Positions 1 through 7,340 are shown, counted from the first letter of the stretch. The stretch is 8,244 nucleotides of DNA from Acidimicrobiia bacterium (GCA_021296435.1 JAGWAK010000068.1:1-8244); one strand, 5' to 3'. Translations and numbers: made by a program. Notes: generated by a model from the letters alone, not told the origin.

Positions 1-568
1 TGAAGTTGCCGAGCCCATGCGTGACCGGATCGGCGATGGCCTCCCAGACGTTGCCCTCGTCGAGTTCGGCGTCGCCGACGGTGGCGATGAAGCGCGCCGG
101 CGGCGACGGCTCGAAGTGGGCGTCGGTGTAGCGCCGCACCAGGGCCGAGAACAGCGGCGCCACCGCCCCCAGGCCCACCGACCCCGTGGAGAAGTCGGCC
201 ACGTCGGGGTCCTTGGTGCGGGAGGGGTAGGCCTGCAGGCCGCCCCGCTTGCGCAGGGTGGTGAGGTACGAGCGGTCCAGCTCGCCGGTGAGGTACTTGA
301 TGGCGTGGTACACGGGCGAGGCGTGTGGCTTGATGGCCACCTTGTCGTCGCCGTCTATGTGGGCGAACCACAGCGCCGTCATGATCGAAACCATCGAGGC
401 GCACGAGGCCTGATGCCCGCCGACCTTGATCTCAAGGCCCTCCCGGCGGTTGGCCACGTCCACGATGCGAGTCGCCAGCCACAGCAGCCGCCGCTGGACA
501 CCGTCGAGAACGTCCAGATCAGGAACCGGCCTGGCCGGCGCCGACTTGACAGTGGGCTCCCCCGGCAC
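1..568 (-). CDS. Transketolase-like / pyruvate dehydrogenase E1-type TPP enzyme, N-terminal part
   Basis: The first 189 codons of a thiamine-diphosphate enzyme are visible; the rest lies beyond position 1. Landmarks in order are KVGGHQAS (about residues 47-54), KPHASPVYHA (83-92), LRKRGGLQAYPSRTKD (107-122), DFSTGSVGLG (126-135) and VGDAELDEGN (about 164-173). They match in order the GGH, HASP, YP and GDGEMDE landmarks of homodimeric pyruvate dehydrogenase E1 (AceE) and transketolase. The last is the start of the TPP/Mg-binding motif, but reads GDA where the classical motif has GDG. These enzymes transfer or decarboxylate C2 units in the cytoplasm using TPP. The start is a GTG: an in-frame TAG lies only four codons upstream, so no longer N-terminus is possible, and the next in-frame GTG is inside the conserved domain. 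AGGA lies 7 nt upstream, although a -10 box in the same place suggests a leaderless transcript. The TPP-enzyme superfamily is clear. The choice between pyruvate dehydrogenase E1, transketolase and a related 2-oxo-acid dehydrogenase is open because the C-terminal domains are missing. Confidence 0.85.
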   Translation of the reverse strand, partial: MPGEPTVKSAPARPVPDLDVLDGVQRRLLWLATRIVDVANRREGLEIKVGGHQASCASMVSIMTALWFAHIDGDDKVAIKPHASPVYHAIKYLTGELDRSYLTTLRKRGGLQAYPSRTKDPDVADFSTGSVGLGAVAPLFSALVRRYTDAHFEPSPPARFIATVGDAELDEGNVWEAIADPVTHGLGNF

Positions 569-574
569 GCTCCG

Positions 575-603
575 ATCCTACGCGTCACCCCCTCGCGGTC
601 CAA
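575..603 (-). promoter_or_regulatory. Candidate sigma-70-type promoter of the E1-like gene
   Basis: On the minus strand TTGGAC (603-598) is followed after exactly 17 nt by TAGGAT (580-575). The GTG start at 568 is only 6 nt further on, where transcription would be expected to begin. Both the spacing and the TAnnnT form of the -10 box are what actinobacterial housekeeping promoters use. The placement predicts a leaderless or nearly leaderless mRNA. The -35 matches the consensus in its TTG only. This is inferred from sequence alone. Confidence 0.5.
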
Positions 604-652
604 GAACTGAATCCGCCGGGACTCAACCCGCCGCGGCGGTGTGGTTCAGTTC
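604..652. repeat. 8-bp inverted repeat abutting the -35 box, possible operator
   Basis: GAACTGAA (604-611) and TTCAGTTC (645-652) are perfect inverted copies. Their centres are 41 bp apart, close to four helical turns, so both would lie on the same face of the DNA. The inner copy touches the -35 box of the E1-like gene. A separate 12-bp palindrome, CCGCCGCGGCGG (628-639), lies between the arms but is not concentric with them. The arrangement could be a regulator binding site or a hairpin after the tRNA gene, and chance is possible. The outer copy also overlaps the stop codon of the toxin relic. Confidence 0.35.
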
Positions 653-726
653 AGGTCGAGGACGGTGCGGAGCGCAGCGTCGACGGCCCACTGCTAGGCG
701 GCACTGAGATTGCCGACCCGGTCGCC
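646..726 (-). pseudogene. Relic of a MazF/PemK-family toxin C-terminus
   Basis: Read on the minus strand from 726, this stretch encodes GDRVGNLSAA, then TAG (696-694), then QWAVDAALRTVLDLN and TGA (648-646). The pattern VGxLSAAxxxxVDxALRxxLxL is the usual C-terminal helix region of MazF/PemK ribonuclease toxins. From memory, an actinobacterial MazF ends with a similar IGRVSAAELAQLDEALKLHLDL-type tail (shown here only as a pattern), which aligns without gaps and puts the TAG where Glu stands. The catalytic N-terminal barrel is absent, because the tRNA gene begins 2 bp upstream, so this cannot be a working toxin. It is probably the remnant of a toxin-antitoxin or mobile cassette that once sat beside the tRNA. 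The match covers only about 25 residues and is from recall, so the family call is tentative. Confidence 0.4.
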
Positions 727-727
727 G

Positions 728-800
728 CGCCCCCGGCAGGATTCGAACCTGCGGCCTTGGGATTAGAAGTCCCCTGCTCTGTCCCCTGAGCTACGGGGGC
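728..800 (-). tRNA. tRNA-Arg (anticodon UCU)
   Basis: The 73-nt minus-strand sequence folds as a complete cloverleaf. The acceptor stem pairs GCCCCCG with CGGGGGC, the D stem pairs GCTC with GAGC, and the T arm is GCAGG-TTCGAAT-CCTGC. The anticodon loop is CTTCTAA, giving UCU, which reads AGA and AGG, normally minor codons in GC-rich genomes. The discriminator base is G and the 3' CCA is not encoded. One irregularity is visible: the top pair of the anticodon stem is G27 opposite A43, so that stem has four standard pairs. All other stems are perfect. The gene lies downstream of the acyl-CoA dehydrogenase gene on the same strand, beyond a hairpin. Confidence 0.95.
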
Positions 801-809
801 GGGGAAACC

Positions 810-815
810 AGTCTA
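810..815 (-). promoter_or_regulatory. Possible -10 box for tRNA-Arg
   Basis: TAGACT (815-810, minus strand) lies 9 nt before the first base of the mature tRNA, which would give a leader of only a few bases. It has the same TAGNNT form as the other candidate -10 boxes in this window. No clear -35 box is seen at 16-18 nt, partly because that position falls in the 831-849 hairpin. Read-through from the upstream gene is an alternative. Confidence 0.3.
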
Positions 816-830
816 CGAAACCGCGAACGC

Positions 831-849
831 CGCGCCCGGATCGGGCGCG
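831..849 (-). terminator. Hairpin after the acyl-CoA dehydrogenase stop codon
   Basis: CGCGCCCG (831-838) and CGGGCGCG (842-849) form a perfect 8-bp GC-only stem with a 3-nt loop. It begins immediately after the TAG stop of the acyl-CoA dehydrogenase gene on the minus strand. No U-tract follows, as is common for actinobacterial terminators, so termination is likely but not proven. It would insulate the tRNA gene, whose own -10 candidate lies just downstream. Confidence 0.55.
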
Positions 850-2010
850 CTAGTTCTTCTCCAGCCAGCGGGAAAGGAGCTGGCGGGCGATGACCAGTTT
901 CTGGATCTCGTTGGTGCCCTCCCCGATGATCATCAGCGGGACGTCCCGGTAGTAGCGCTCCACGGGGTATTCGGTGGTGTAGCCGTAGCCGCCGTGGATG
1001 CGCATGGCGTCGGTGGCGATCTCGTAGGCGGCCTCGGAGGCGAAGAGCTTGGCCATGCCCGCCTCGAGGTCGATGCGCTGCCCCTCGTCGTAGCGCCGGG
1101 CGGCGTCGTAGGTCAGCAGCCGGGCGGCGTGCAGTTTGGTGGCCATCTCCGCCAGCATGAAGCGCACCGCCTGGTGCTCGAAGATGGGCCGCCCGAAGGT
1201 CTCGCGCTCCTGGGCATAGGCCATGGCCGCGTCGTAGGCCGCCTGCCCCACTCCCACGGCGCGGGCTGCGATGTTGACCCTGCCCAGCTCGAGGGCGGCC
1301 AGCGCGTAGCGCAGACCCTTGCCCAGACCCTCGGGGCCGCCGAGCATGTTGGCGTCGGGAACGCGGTGGTTGTCATAGGACATCTCCACCGTCTCGACGC
1401 CCTTGTAGCCCAGCTTGTCGATCTTGCGGCTGATCGTCAGGCCCCCGTCAGCCGGGCCCGGGGCCTTCTCGACGATGAAGCAGGTGATCCGATCGTCGGG
1501 AGTGCGCGCCAGCAGCATCACCAGACCGGCGCGCATGCCGTTGGTGACCCACATCTTGGTGCCGTTGACGAGCCACTCGTCGCCGTCGGGGGTTGCCCGG
1601 CAGCGAATGTTCTGGGTGTCACTGCCTGCGTCGGGTTCCGACAGCGAGAATGCGGACCGCAGCGAGCCGTCGGTCATGCGCGGCAGGAACCGTTCCCGCT
1701 GCTCAGCAGTTCCGAAGCGGCTGATCATGGCCACCGACAGCATGTGGGTGTTGAGAATCCCCGCCAGGGACATCCAGCCCCGGGACAACTCCTCGACGAT
1801 GCGGGCGTAGGTCAGGGCGTCGAGTCCGAGGCCGCCGTAGGTCTCCTCGATCGTGGCACCGAACAGGCCGAAGTCGCACATCCGGGCGAACATGGCCTCG
1901 GGGAACTCGTCGGCGTGCTCGAAGCTGCTCGCAGTCGGAACCACTTCCCGGTCCACCCAGGCTGAAATGGTGGCGACGAGTTCGTCGGCAACCTCGGGAT
2001 CGATCCCCAC
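850..2010 (-). CDS. Acyl-CoA dehydrogenase (FAD-dependent)
   Basis: A 386-residue flavoenzyme, the standard length for soluble acyl-CoA dehydrogenases, which oxidise an acyl-CoA to the 2,3-enoyl-CoA and pass electrons to electron-transfer flavoprotein. Family signature 1, LSEPDAGSD, is at about residues 123-131. The helical C-terminal domain carries ERETFGRPIFEHQAV (about 268-282) and RIHGGYGYTTEYPVERYYRD (337-356). The catalytic base is probably Glu364 in IIGEGTNEIQ, the position used by short- and medium-chain enzymes rather than the isovaleryl-CoA dehydrogenase position. The reading frame is open to 2145, but those extra 45 residues are Arg-rich and outside the family fold, so I chose the GTG at 2010. 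It has no good Shine-Dalgarno sequence, but a TAGCAT box 8 nt upstream suggests leaderless expression. It is transcribed divergently from the ferredoxin oxidoreductase gene, which makes an acyl-CoA from amino-acid catabolism a plausible substrate. Chain-length specificity cannot be read. Confidence 0.93.
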   Translation of the reverse strand: MGIDPEVADELVATISAWVDREVVPTASSFEHADEFPEAMFARMCDFGLFGATIEETYGGLGLDALTYARIVEELSRGWMSLAGILNTHMLSVAMISRFGTAEQRERFLPRMTDGSLRSAFSLSEPDAGSDTQNIRCRATPDGDEWLVNGTKMWVTNGMRAGLVMLLARTPDDRITCFIVEKAPGPADGGLTISRKIDKLGYKGVETVEMSYDNHRVPDANMLGGPEGLGKGLRYALAALELGRVNIAARAVGVGQAAYDAAMAYAQERETFGRPIFEHQAVRFMLAEMATKLHAARLLTYDAARRYDEGQRIDLEAGMAKLFASEAAYEIATDAMRIHGGYGYTTEYPVERYYRDVPLMIIGEGTNEIQKLVIARQLLSRWLEKN

Positions 2011-2018
2011 GAGGCGGG

Positions 2019-2024
2019 ATGCTA
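2019..2024 (-). promoter_or_regulatory. Candidate leaderless -10 box of the acyl-CoA dehydrogenase gene
   Basis: TAGCAT (2024-2019, minus strand) ends 8 nt before the GTG start at 2010. This is the geometry of a leaderless actinobacterial promoter, with the first transcribed base at or next to the start codon. It also explains the missing ribosome binding site. No convincing -35 box is visible. Confidence 0.4.
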
Positions 2025-2139
2025 CCGCTCGCGGGATTCGGGGCCGTGACCGCCGGCCACCCCGTCCCGGCGACCTGCACCGCACCACGCGGTCTGCAGT
2101 GGCAATCCGCGCAGGACAGGAGGGCACCCTCGCGGTAGC
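2021..2139. repeat. Inverted GCGGTAGC pair spanning the divergent promoters
   Basis: GCTACCGC (2021-2028) and GCGGTAGC (2132-2139) are perfect 8-bp inverted copies, 111 bp apart start to start. Each overlaps the candidate -10 box of the gene it faces. Read in the direction of transcription, one promoter has GCGGTAGCAT and the other GCGGTAGCCT. The rest of this 151-bp intergenic region shows no other feature I can name. Confidence 0.4.
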
Positions 2140-2155
2140 CTGCACACATTGAGGA
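2136..2155 (+). promoter_or_regulatory. Candidate -10 box and ribosome binding site of the ferredoxin oxidoreductase gene
   Basis: TAGCCT (2136-2141) is a TAnnnT box, with transcription expected to start near 2148. GAGGA (2151-2155) is a good Shine-Dalgarno sequence 6 nt before ATG 2162. It supports that start over the second in-frame ATG at 2171, from which it would be 15 nt away. The 5' leader would be only about 14 nt. No -35 match to TTGACA is present. Confidence 0.45.
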
Positions 2156-2161
2156 CGCGCG

Positions 2162-5100
2162 ATGAAGCCTATGGCCTCTGACGCTCCGGACGCGGGCCGC
2201 CCGGAATACCGGCTCGCCGACCGGTACCTGCGCGACGAGGGCAGGGTCTTCGCCTCGGGCGTGCAGATCCTGGCAAGACTGCCGTTCGAGCAGTTGCGCC
2301 GGGACCGTGTGGCGGGTCACAACACCGCGGCATTCATCTGCGGCTACCCCGGATCACCCCTGGCGACCTTCGACACCGAAATCACCCGCGTGGCCGGCCT
2401 GGCCGAAACCGCGGGTCTGCAACTCGTCCACCAGCCGGGGCTCAACGAGGAACTGGCGACCGCTGCGGTGATGGGCAGCCAACTCGTGAGCGGACTCAGC
2501 GAGAGCACCCGGGACGGGGTCCTGGGAATGTGGTACGGCAAGGCACCCGGGCTGGATCGGGCATGCGACGCCATGCGCCACGCCGTTCTGACCGGGACGT
2601 CACCGCTCGGCGGCGCGGTGATGCTGGTCGGCGACGATCCCTATGCCAAGTCCTCCACGGTGGGCAGTTCCTCCGACGGCACGCTGGTGTCGCTTCGCAT
2701 GCCCTTCCTGGTACCGGGGAATCCGCAGGAGGCGCTGAGCCTGGGGCGCCATGCAATCGCCCTCTCCCGCTCCTGCGGGGTGGTGACGGCGCTGCGGATC
2801 GTGGCCTCGGTTGCCGACGGTACCGGTGCGGTGGACCTGGACGGCGACGGCTGGGGCGAGCGCAACGGCGACAGCGGCGACCGCTCCGGTCCTCCCTACC
2901 GCCTGCCGGTGCTGACCGGCCACCACGGCCCGCCCCAGCCCTACCTGCACCGGCCCGACGGCAACCTCATGCCCCCCTACACCAACGACATCGAGCGGGA
3001 TCTGGTGGAGACCCGCCTGGAGCTGGCCCGCAGCTACGGGGCGCGCAACGGGCTTAACCGGCTCACCACACCCGATGGCCCGGCGCGGGTGGGAATCGTC
3101 GCCTCCGGGAACTGCTACGCGGAGATGATCGAAGCGCTGCGCCTGCTGGGTCTCGACACCACCGCCGACATCGCCGGCGCCGGCATCCGCCTGGCGAAGG
3201 TCTCGCTGCCGTACCCCATCGACCCCGCCTTCGTGCGGAACTTCGCCGAGGGGCTCGCCGAGGTCATCGTCCTGGAGGAGAAGGACCCGTACCTGGAGCT
3301 GTTCGTGAAGGACGCCCTGTACCCGCTGGCCGACCGGCCCGCAGTAGTGGGCAAGCGCGACGATCGCGGCGAGCCGTTCCTCGCCAGGCACGCGGGGCTG
3401 GACGCCGACACGCTGGCCCGCCCGCTGCACGAGCGGCTGTCGAGACATCTCAGCGGCGACCGCCTCGGGCTGCCGCCGGCACCCCGCCGGCAGTCGCTGC
3501 CGGTCAGCGCCCGCCGCACGCCCTACTTCTGCTCGGGCTGCCCGCACAACTCCAGCACGCGCGTCCCCGAGGACACGCTGGTGGGAGTCGGCATCGGCTG
3601 CCACGGCATGGTCTCACTGATGGACCCCGAGCGGGTGGGCCAGTGGAGTTCGGTGTGCTCGATGGGTGCCGAGGGCGCCACGTGGGTGGGGATGGCACCG
3701 TTCACCGAGCGGGAGCATTCGATCCAGAACCTCGGCGACGGCACCTACGCCCACTCCGGCCAGCTCGGCATCCAATTCGCCGTGGCGGCCGGGGTGAACA
3801 TCACGTTCAAGCTCCTGTACAACGGCGCCGTGGCCATGACCGGCGGGCAGGACCCCACCGGCATCGTGGGCGTCCCGGAGATGGCCAGGATCCTGCTCGC
3901 CCAGGGCGTGCGGCAGGTACTGATCACCACCGAGGACCTCGGCCGCTACAAGCGCGTCACGCTGCCGACCGGCGTGGAGGTCTGGGACCGCAAGCGCCTG
4001 ATCGAGGCACAGGAGAAACTGCGCGACGTCGAGGGCGTGACCGTCCTGATCCACGACCAGTTCTGTGCCGCCGAGTTGCGTCGTGCCCGCCGCCGCGGCC
4101 AGCGACCGACGCCCAAGACCCGGGTGCTCATCAACGAGCGGGTCTGCGAGGGCTGCGGCGACTGCGGCGACGTGAGCAACTGCCTGTCGGTGCAGCCGGT
4201 CAACACGCCCTACGGCCGCAAGACCAAGATCGACCAGACAACGTGCAACTTCGACTACTCCTGCATCGACGGCGACTGCCCCTCCTTCGCCACGGTGCGC
4301 TCCGCCCGTGCCGGCCGCCAGCGCCGCATTGCCCGCAAGCGGGCCGCGGCCACGCCGTCGCTGGCCAACCGGGTCCGGCCGCAGCCGCCCGACGAGATCG
4401 CCGAGCCGGCCGCAGCCGGACCCCGCAACATGACCGTGCGGATGGCGGGAATCGGCGGCACCGGCGTCGTGACCGCCTCGCACCTGCTGGGAACCGCCGC
4501 GCTGCTGAGCGGGCGGCACGTGCAGGGACTCGACCAGACCGGGCTGTCGCAGAAAGCGGGCCCCGTGTTGAGCGACGTGCGCATCAGCGCCGACGAGCCA
4601 ATCGCCTCCAACAAGGCCACCGACGGGATGGTGGACCTCTACCTGGCCTTCGACTTGCTCACCGCCGCGGCCCCAGGGGCGCTGTCGGGCGCCTCTGCCG
4701 AGCGCACCCTGGTGGTGTCCTCGGTCACCCCCACCAGCACGGGCCAGATGGTGGTGCACCCCGAGCAGGGTTATCCCCGAACCGAAGAGCTGCGGTCGGT
4801 CGTCGACTCCACCTCACGGGCAGGCGAGAACCGCTGGGTGGACGCCGGCGCCATCACCCGGCGCCTCTTCGGCAACACCACTTCGGCCAACGTGTTCCTG
4901 ATCGGCGTTGCCTACCAGTGCGGGGCGCTGCCGATCACCGCCGCTTCGTTCGAGTCCGCCATCGACCTGAACGGCGTCGCCGCCGAGCGCAACTGTGAGG
5001 CCTTCCGCTGGGGCCGCCAATGGGTGATCGACCCCGACGGCGTCGAGTTGGCCGCCGCGAACGCCGCCGCCGCCGGAGCCGCCCCGCCCCCCGACGACGC

Positions 5101-5818
5101 CGGGTCAGCGCCCCCTTACAGCGACGACGTCCTTGCCCCTGCGGTCCGCAGGCTCCTCGATCCGCTCGCCGAACGCACCGGCCTCGGCGAACTGCTCGAG
5201 ATGCTGTCCGCCGATCTGGCCGCCTACCAGTCGGCCGGCTACGCCGAGGACTTCCTGCGTTTCGTCGCCGAGGTGGCAGACGCCGAGGAGGACCTCGGCG
5301 GTTGGGACCTTACGGAGACCGCGTCCCGCAGCCTGCACAAGTTGATGGCCTACAAGGACGAGTACGAGGTGGCCCGGCTGCTGCTCGCGCCGGACGCCGT
5401 GACCCACGCCGAGGCGATCGCCGGCCCGGGCGCCCGCCTGGTCTGGCACCTGCACCCACCGTTCCTGCGGGCGCTGGGCGTGTCCCGCAAGCTGAAGCTC
5501 GGACGCTGGGCCCGTCCCCTGCTCGTGGCGCTCCACCGCGCCAAGCGGCTCCGGGGAACGCCCCTGGACCTCTTCGGCTACGCCAGGGTGCGCCGCTGCG
5601 AGCGCCGGCTGCCCGACGAGTTCCGCGAAGCGATCCGGGAGCTACTGGGCACGCTGGACGCCATCAACCGGGACGAGGCCGTGGAGATCGCCGATCTGGT
5701 GGATCAGATCCGCGGCTACGAAGACCTCAAGATGAGCCGCGCGGCCACCTACCGGGAGGAGTTGAGCGAGCGGGTGGAACGCTTCTGTGCCGCAGTGCCG
5801 GCGGGAAGCAGCGCCTGA
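2162..5818 (+). CDS. Indolepyruvate ferredoxin oxidoreductase, fused alpha-beta-gamma type with DUF6537-like C-terminus
   Basis: A single 1218-residue chain carrying a whole 2-oxo-acid:ferredoxin oxidoreductase. This family decarboxylates aryl- or branched 2-oxo acids to acyl-CoA plus CO2 and reduces ferredoxin. The alpha-like N-terminal domain contains CGYPGSPLATFD (60-71) and LVHQPGLNEELA (88-99). The TPP-binding part has CSGCPH (457-462), GIGCHGM (477-483), the motif NLGDGTYAHSG (523-533) and N554 in NGAVAMTGGQ, which fits GDG-x26-N. An iron-sulfur segment has Cys662, 665, 668 and 674, then Cys695, 701 and 706. C457, C460 and C480 probably help to hold a further cluster. A basic linker (712-755) leads to the gamma domain (757-955) with GIGGTGVV (763-770) and QTGLSQKAG (792-800). 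An Ala/Pro-rich hinge (964-985) precedes a helical domain (about 985-1210) like DUF6537, usual in the bacterial fused form. No catalytic motif is missing. Indolepyruvate is the family name; phenylpyruvate, hydroxyphenylpyruvate or branched-chain oxo acids are equally possible substrates. Confidence 0.95.
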   Translation: MKPMASDAPDAGRPEYRLADRYLRDEGRVFASGVQILARLPFEQLRRDRVAGHNTAAFICGYPGSPLATFDTEITRVAGLAETAGLQLVHQPGLNEELATAAVMGSQLVSGLSESTRDGVLGMWYGKAPGLDRACDAMRHAVLTGTSPLGGAVMLVGDDPYAKSSTVGSSSDGTLVSLRMPFLVPGNPQEALSLGRHAIALSRSCGVVTALRIVASVADGTGAVDLDGDGWGERNGDSGDRSGPPYRLPVLTGHHGPPQPYLHRPDGNLMPPYTNDIERDLVETRLELARSYGARNGLNRLTTPDGPARVGIVASGNCYAEMIEALRLLGLDTTADIAGAGIRLAKVSLPYPIDPAFVRNFAEGLAEVIVLEEKDPYLELFVKDALYPLADRPAVVGKRDDRGEPFLARHAGLDADTLARPLHERLSRHLSGDRLGLPPAPRRQSLPVSARRTPYFCSGCPHNSSTRVPEDTLVGVGIGCHGMVSLMDPERVGQWSSVCSMGAEGATWVGMAPFTEREHSIQNLGDGTYAHSGQLGIQFAVAAGVNITFKLLYNGAVAMTGGQDPTGIVGVPEMARILLAQGVRQVLITTEDLGRYKRVTLPTGVEVWDRKRLIEAQEKLRDVEGVTVLIHDQFCAAELRRARRRGQRPTPKTRVLINERVCEGCGDCGDVSNCLSVQPVNTPYGRKTKIDQTTCNFDYSCIDGDCPSFATVRSARAGRQRRIARKRAAATPSLANRVRPQPPDEIAEPAAAGPRNMTVRMAGIGGTGVVTASHLLGTAALLSGRHVQGLDQTGLSQKAGPVLSDVRISADEPIASNKATDGMVDLYLAFDLLTAAAPGALSGASAERTLVVSSVTPTSTGQMVVHPEQGYPRTEELRSVVDSTSRAGENRWVDAGAITRRLFGNTTSANVFLIGVAYQCGALPITAASFESAIDLNGVAAERNCEAFRWGRQWVIDPDGVELAAANAAAAGAAPPPDDAGSAPPYSDDVLAPAVRRLLDPLAERTGLGELLEMLSADLAAYQSAGYAEDFLRFVAEVADAEEDLGGWDLTETASRSLHKLMAYKDEYEVARLLLAPDAVTHAEAIAGPGARLVWHLHPPFLRALGVSRKLKLGRWARPLLVALHRAKRLRGTPLDLFGYARVRRCERRLPDEFREAIRELLGTLDAINRDEAVEIADLVDQIRGYEDLKMSRAATYREELSERVERFCAAVPAGSSA

Positions 5819-5845
5819 GCCGGCCTCAACGGGACCGCCGGGCGC

Positions 5846-5850
<5 letters not shown>
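5814..5850. terminator. Shared hairpin between convergent genes, possible bidirectional terminator
   Basis: CCTGAG (5814-5819) pairs with CTCAGG (5845-5850), and CCGGC (5820-5824) pairs with GCCGG (5837-5841). The result is an 11-bp stem with a 3-nt bulge (5842-5844) and a 12-nt loop. The outer arms include the TGA stop of the ferredoxin oxidoreductase gene on one side and that of livF on the other. Only 27 bp separate the two genes, so a terminator has to overlap their ends. No T-tract is present on either side. Confidence 0.4.
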
Positions 5851-6566
<716 letters not shown>

Positions 6567-6574
<8 letters not shown>

Positions 6575-7340
6575 GGCTGATCCCCCGGCCCAGGTAGATG
6601 TCGTGCACCTGCGGATTGGCGCGGATCTCATCGGGCGTGCCCTCGGTGATCTTGACACCGTCGTGCATCACCACCACCCGCTCCGCTACGCGCAGCGCCA
6701 CGTCCATGTCGTGGTCGATGAGCAGCAACGTCACCTCACGTTCCAGCGACAGCAGCAACTCGGTGAGCCGCTCCCGCTCGCCACGTGACAGACCCGAGGC
6801 AGGCTCGTCGAGCATCAGCACCCGAGGTTCGGTCACCGTGGCCAGACCCAGCTCCAATTGGCGCTGCTCGCCGTGGGACAGGTCGGCCGTGAGCGCGCCG
6901 AGGCGGCCCTCCAGCCAGACGTTGGCGGCGGCGCGCCGGGCGCGATCGCGGTAGGCCGCGTCGCGCCGTCCCATGCGGAACCGGAAGCGCCGGCCCTCCT
7001 TGCCGAGAACGGCGAGGTAGAGGTTTTCCTCCACGGTGAGGCCGGCGAACAGTCGCGAGCGCTGGTAGGTGCGGGACATGCCGAGTTGCGGCCGGCGGCG
7101 CGCCGGCAGCTCCTCCACGTTCAGACCGTCGATCTCGACGGTACCCGCGGTGGGCCGCAGGTCGCCGGCCACGACGTTGAACAGCGTCGTCTTGCCGGCC
7201 CCGTTGGGCCCGAGGATGACGAGGCGTTCGCCCTGAGCGACATCGATGTCGATGTCGCTCTGGGCGTGGACGCCACCGAAGGACATGCTGACGCCACGCA
7301 GCCGCAGCACAGGTGCTCCGTTCGCTGCTGCCGTCGTCAT
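6567..7340 (-). CDS. livG: Branched-chain amino acid ABC transporter ATP-binding protein LivG
   Basis: The second ATPase of the importer, 257 residues, full length. Walker A is GPNGAGKTT (44-52), the Q-loop is RTYQRSRLF (90-98), the signature is LSHGEQ (154-159), Walker B is VLMLDEP (174-180) and the switch His is H210 in LLIDHDMD. The RTYQxxRLF segment and the HDIYLGRG tail separate LivG from LivF. The insert at about residues 112-136 is rich in Arg. The ATG at 7340 is preceded by GAGGGA at a rather long 11-nt spacing, so initiation may be modest or depend on translation of the upstream gene. It follows the substrate-binding protein gene after a 40-bp gap that shows no promoter, and it overlaps livF, so the three genes look like one transcript. 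Confidence 0.93.

Noticed and set aside
728..800. Second copy of the tRNA 3' end as an attR site of an integrated element
   Set aside because: I looked for a repeat of the T arm and acceptor sequence elsewhere in the window and saw none, and there is no integrase gene.
994..1965. 323-codon open frame on the plus strand
   Set aside because: It is antisense to the acyl-CoA dehydrogenase gene, low in complexity (Gly, Val, His, Ala rich), and has no recognisable domain; it is a GC-rich shadow frame.
2011..2145. N-terminal extension of the acyl-CoA dehydrogenase by 45 residues
   Set aside because: The extension is Arg/Pro-rich, outside the family length, would fill the divergent promoter region, and would overlap the candidate -10 box at 2019-2024.
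1703..2320. 205-codon minus-strand frame crossing the divergent intergenic region
   Set aside because: It overlaps the starts of two well-supported genes and translates to Arg/His-rich sequence with no domain.
3614..4759. 381-codon open frame on the minus strand, and the 451-codon plus-strand frame at 3643-4998
   Set aside because: Both overlap the conserved catalytic core of the ferredoxin oxidoreductase in other frames and are rich in Arg, His, Gly and Ala without motifs.
6575..6658. 28-residue N-terminal extension of livF
   Set aside because: It lies wholly inside the livG coding region and is Arg/Ser-rich; the ATG at 6574 begins the conserved ATPase sequence and gives a typical overlap.
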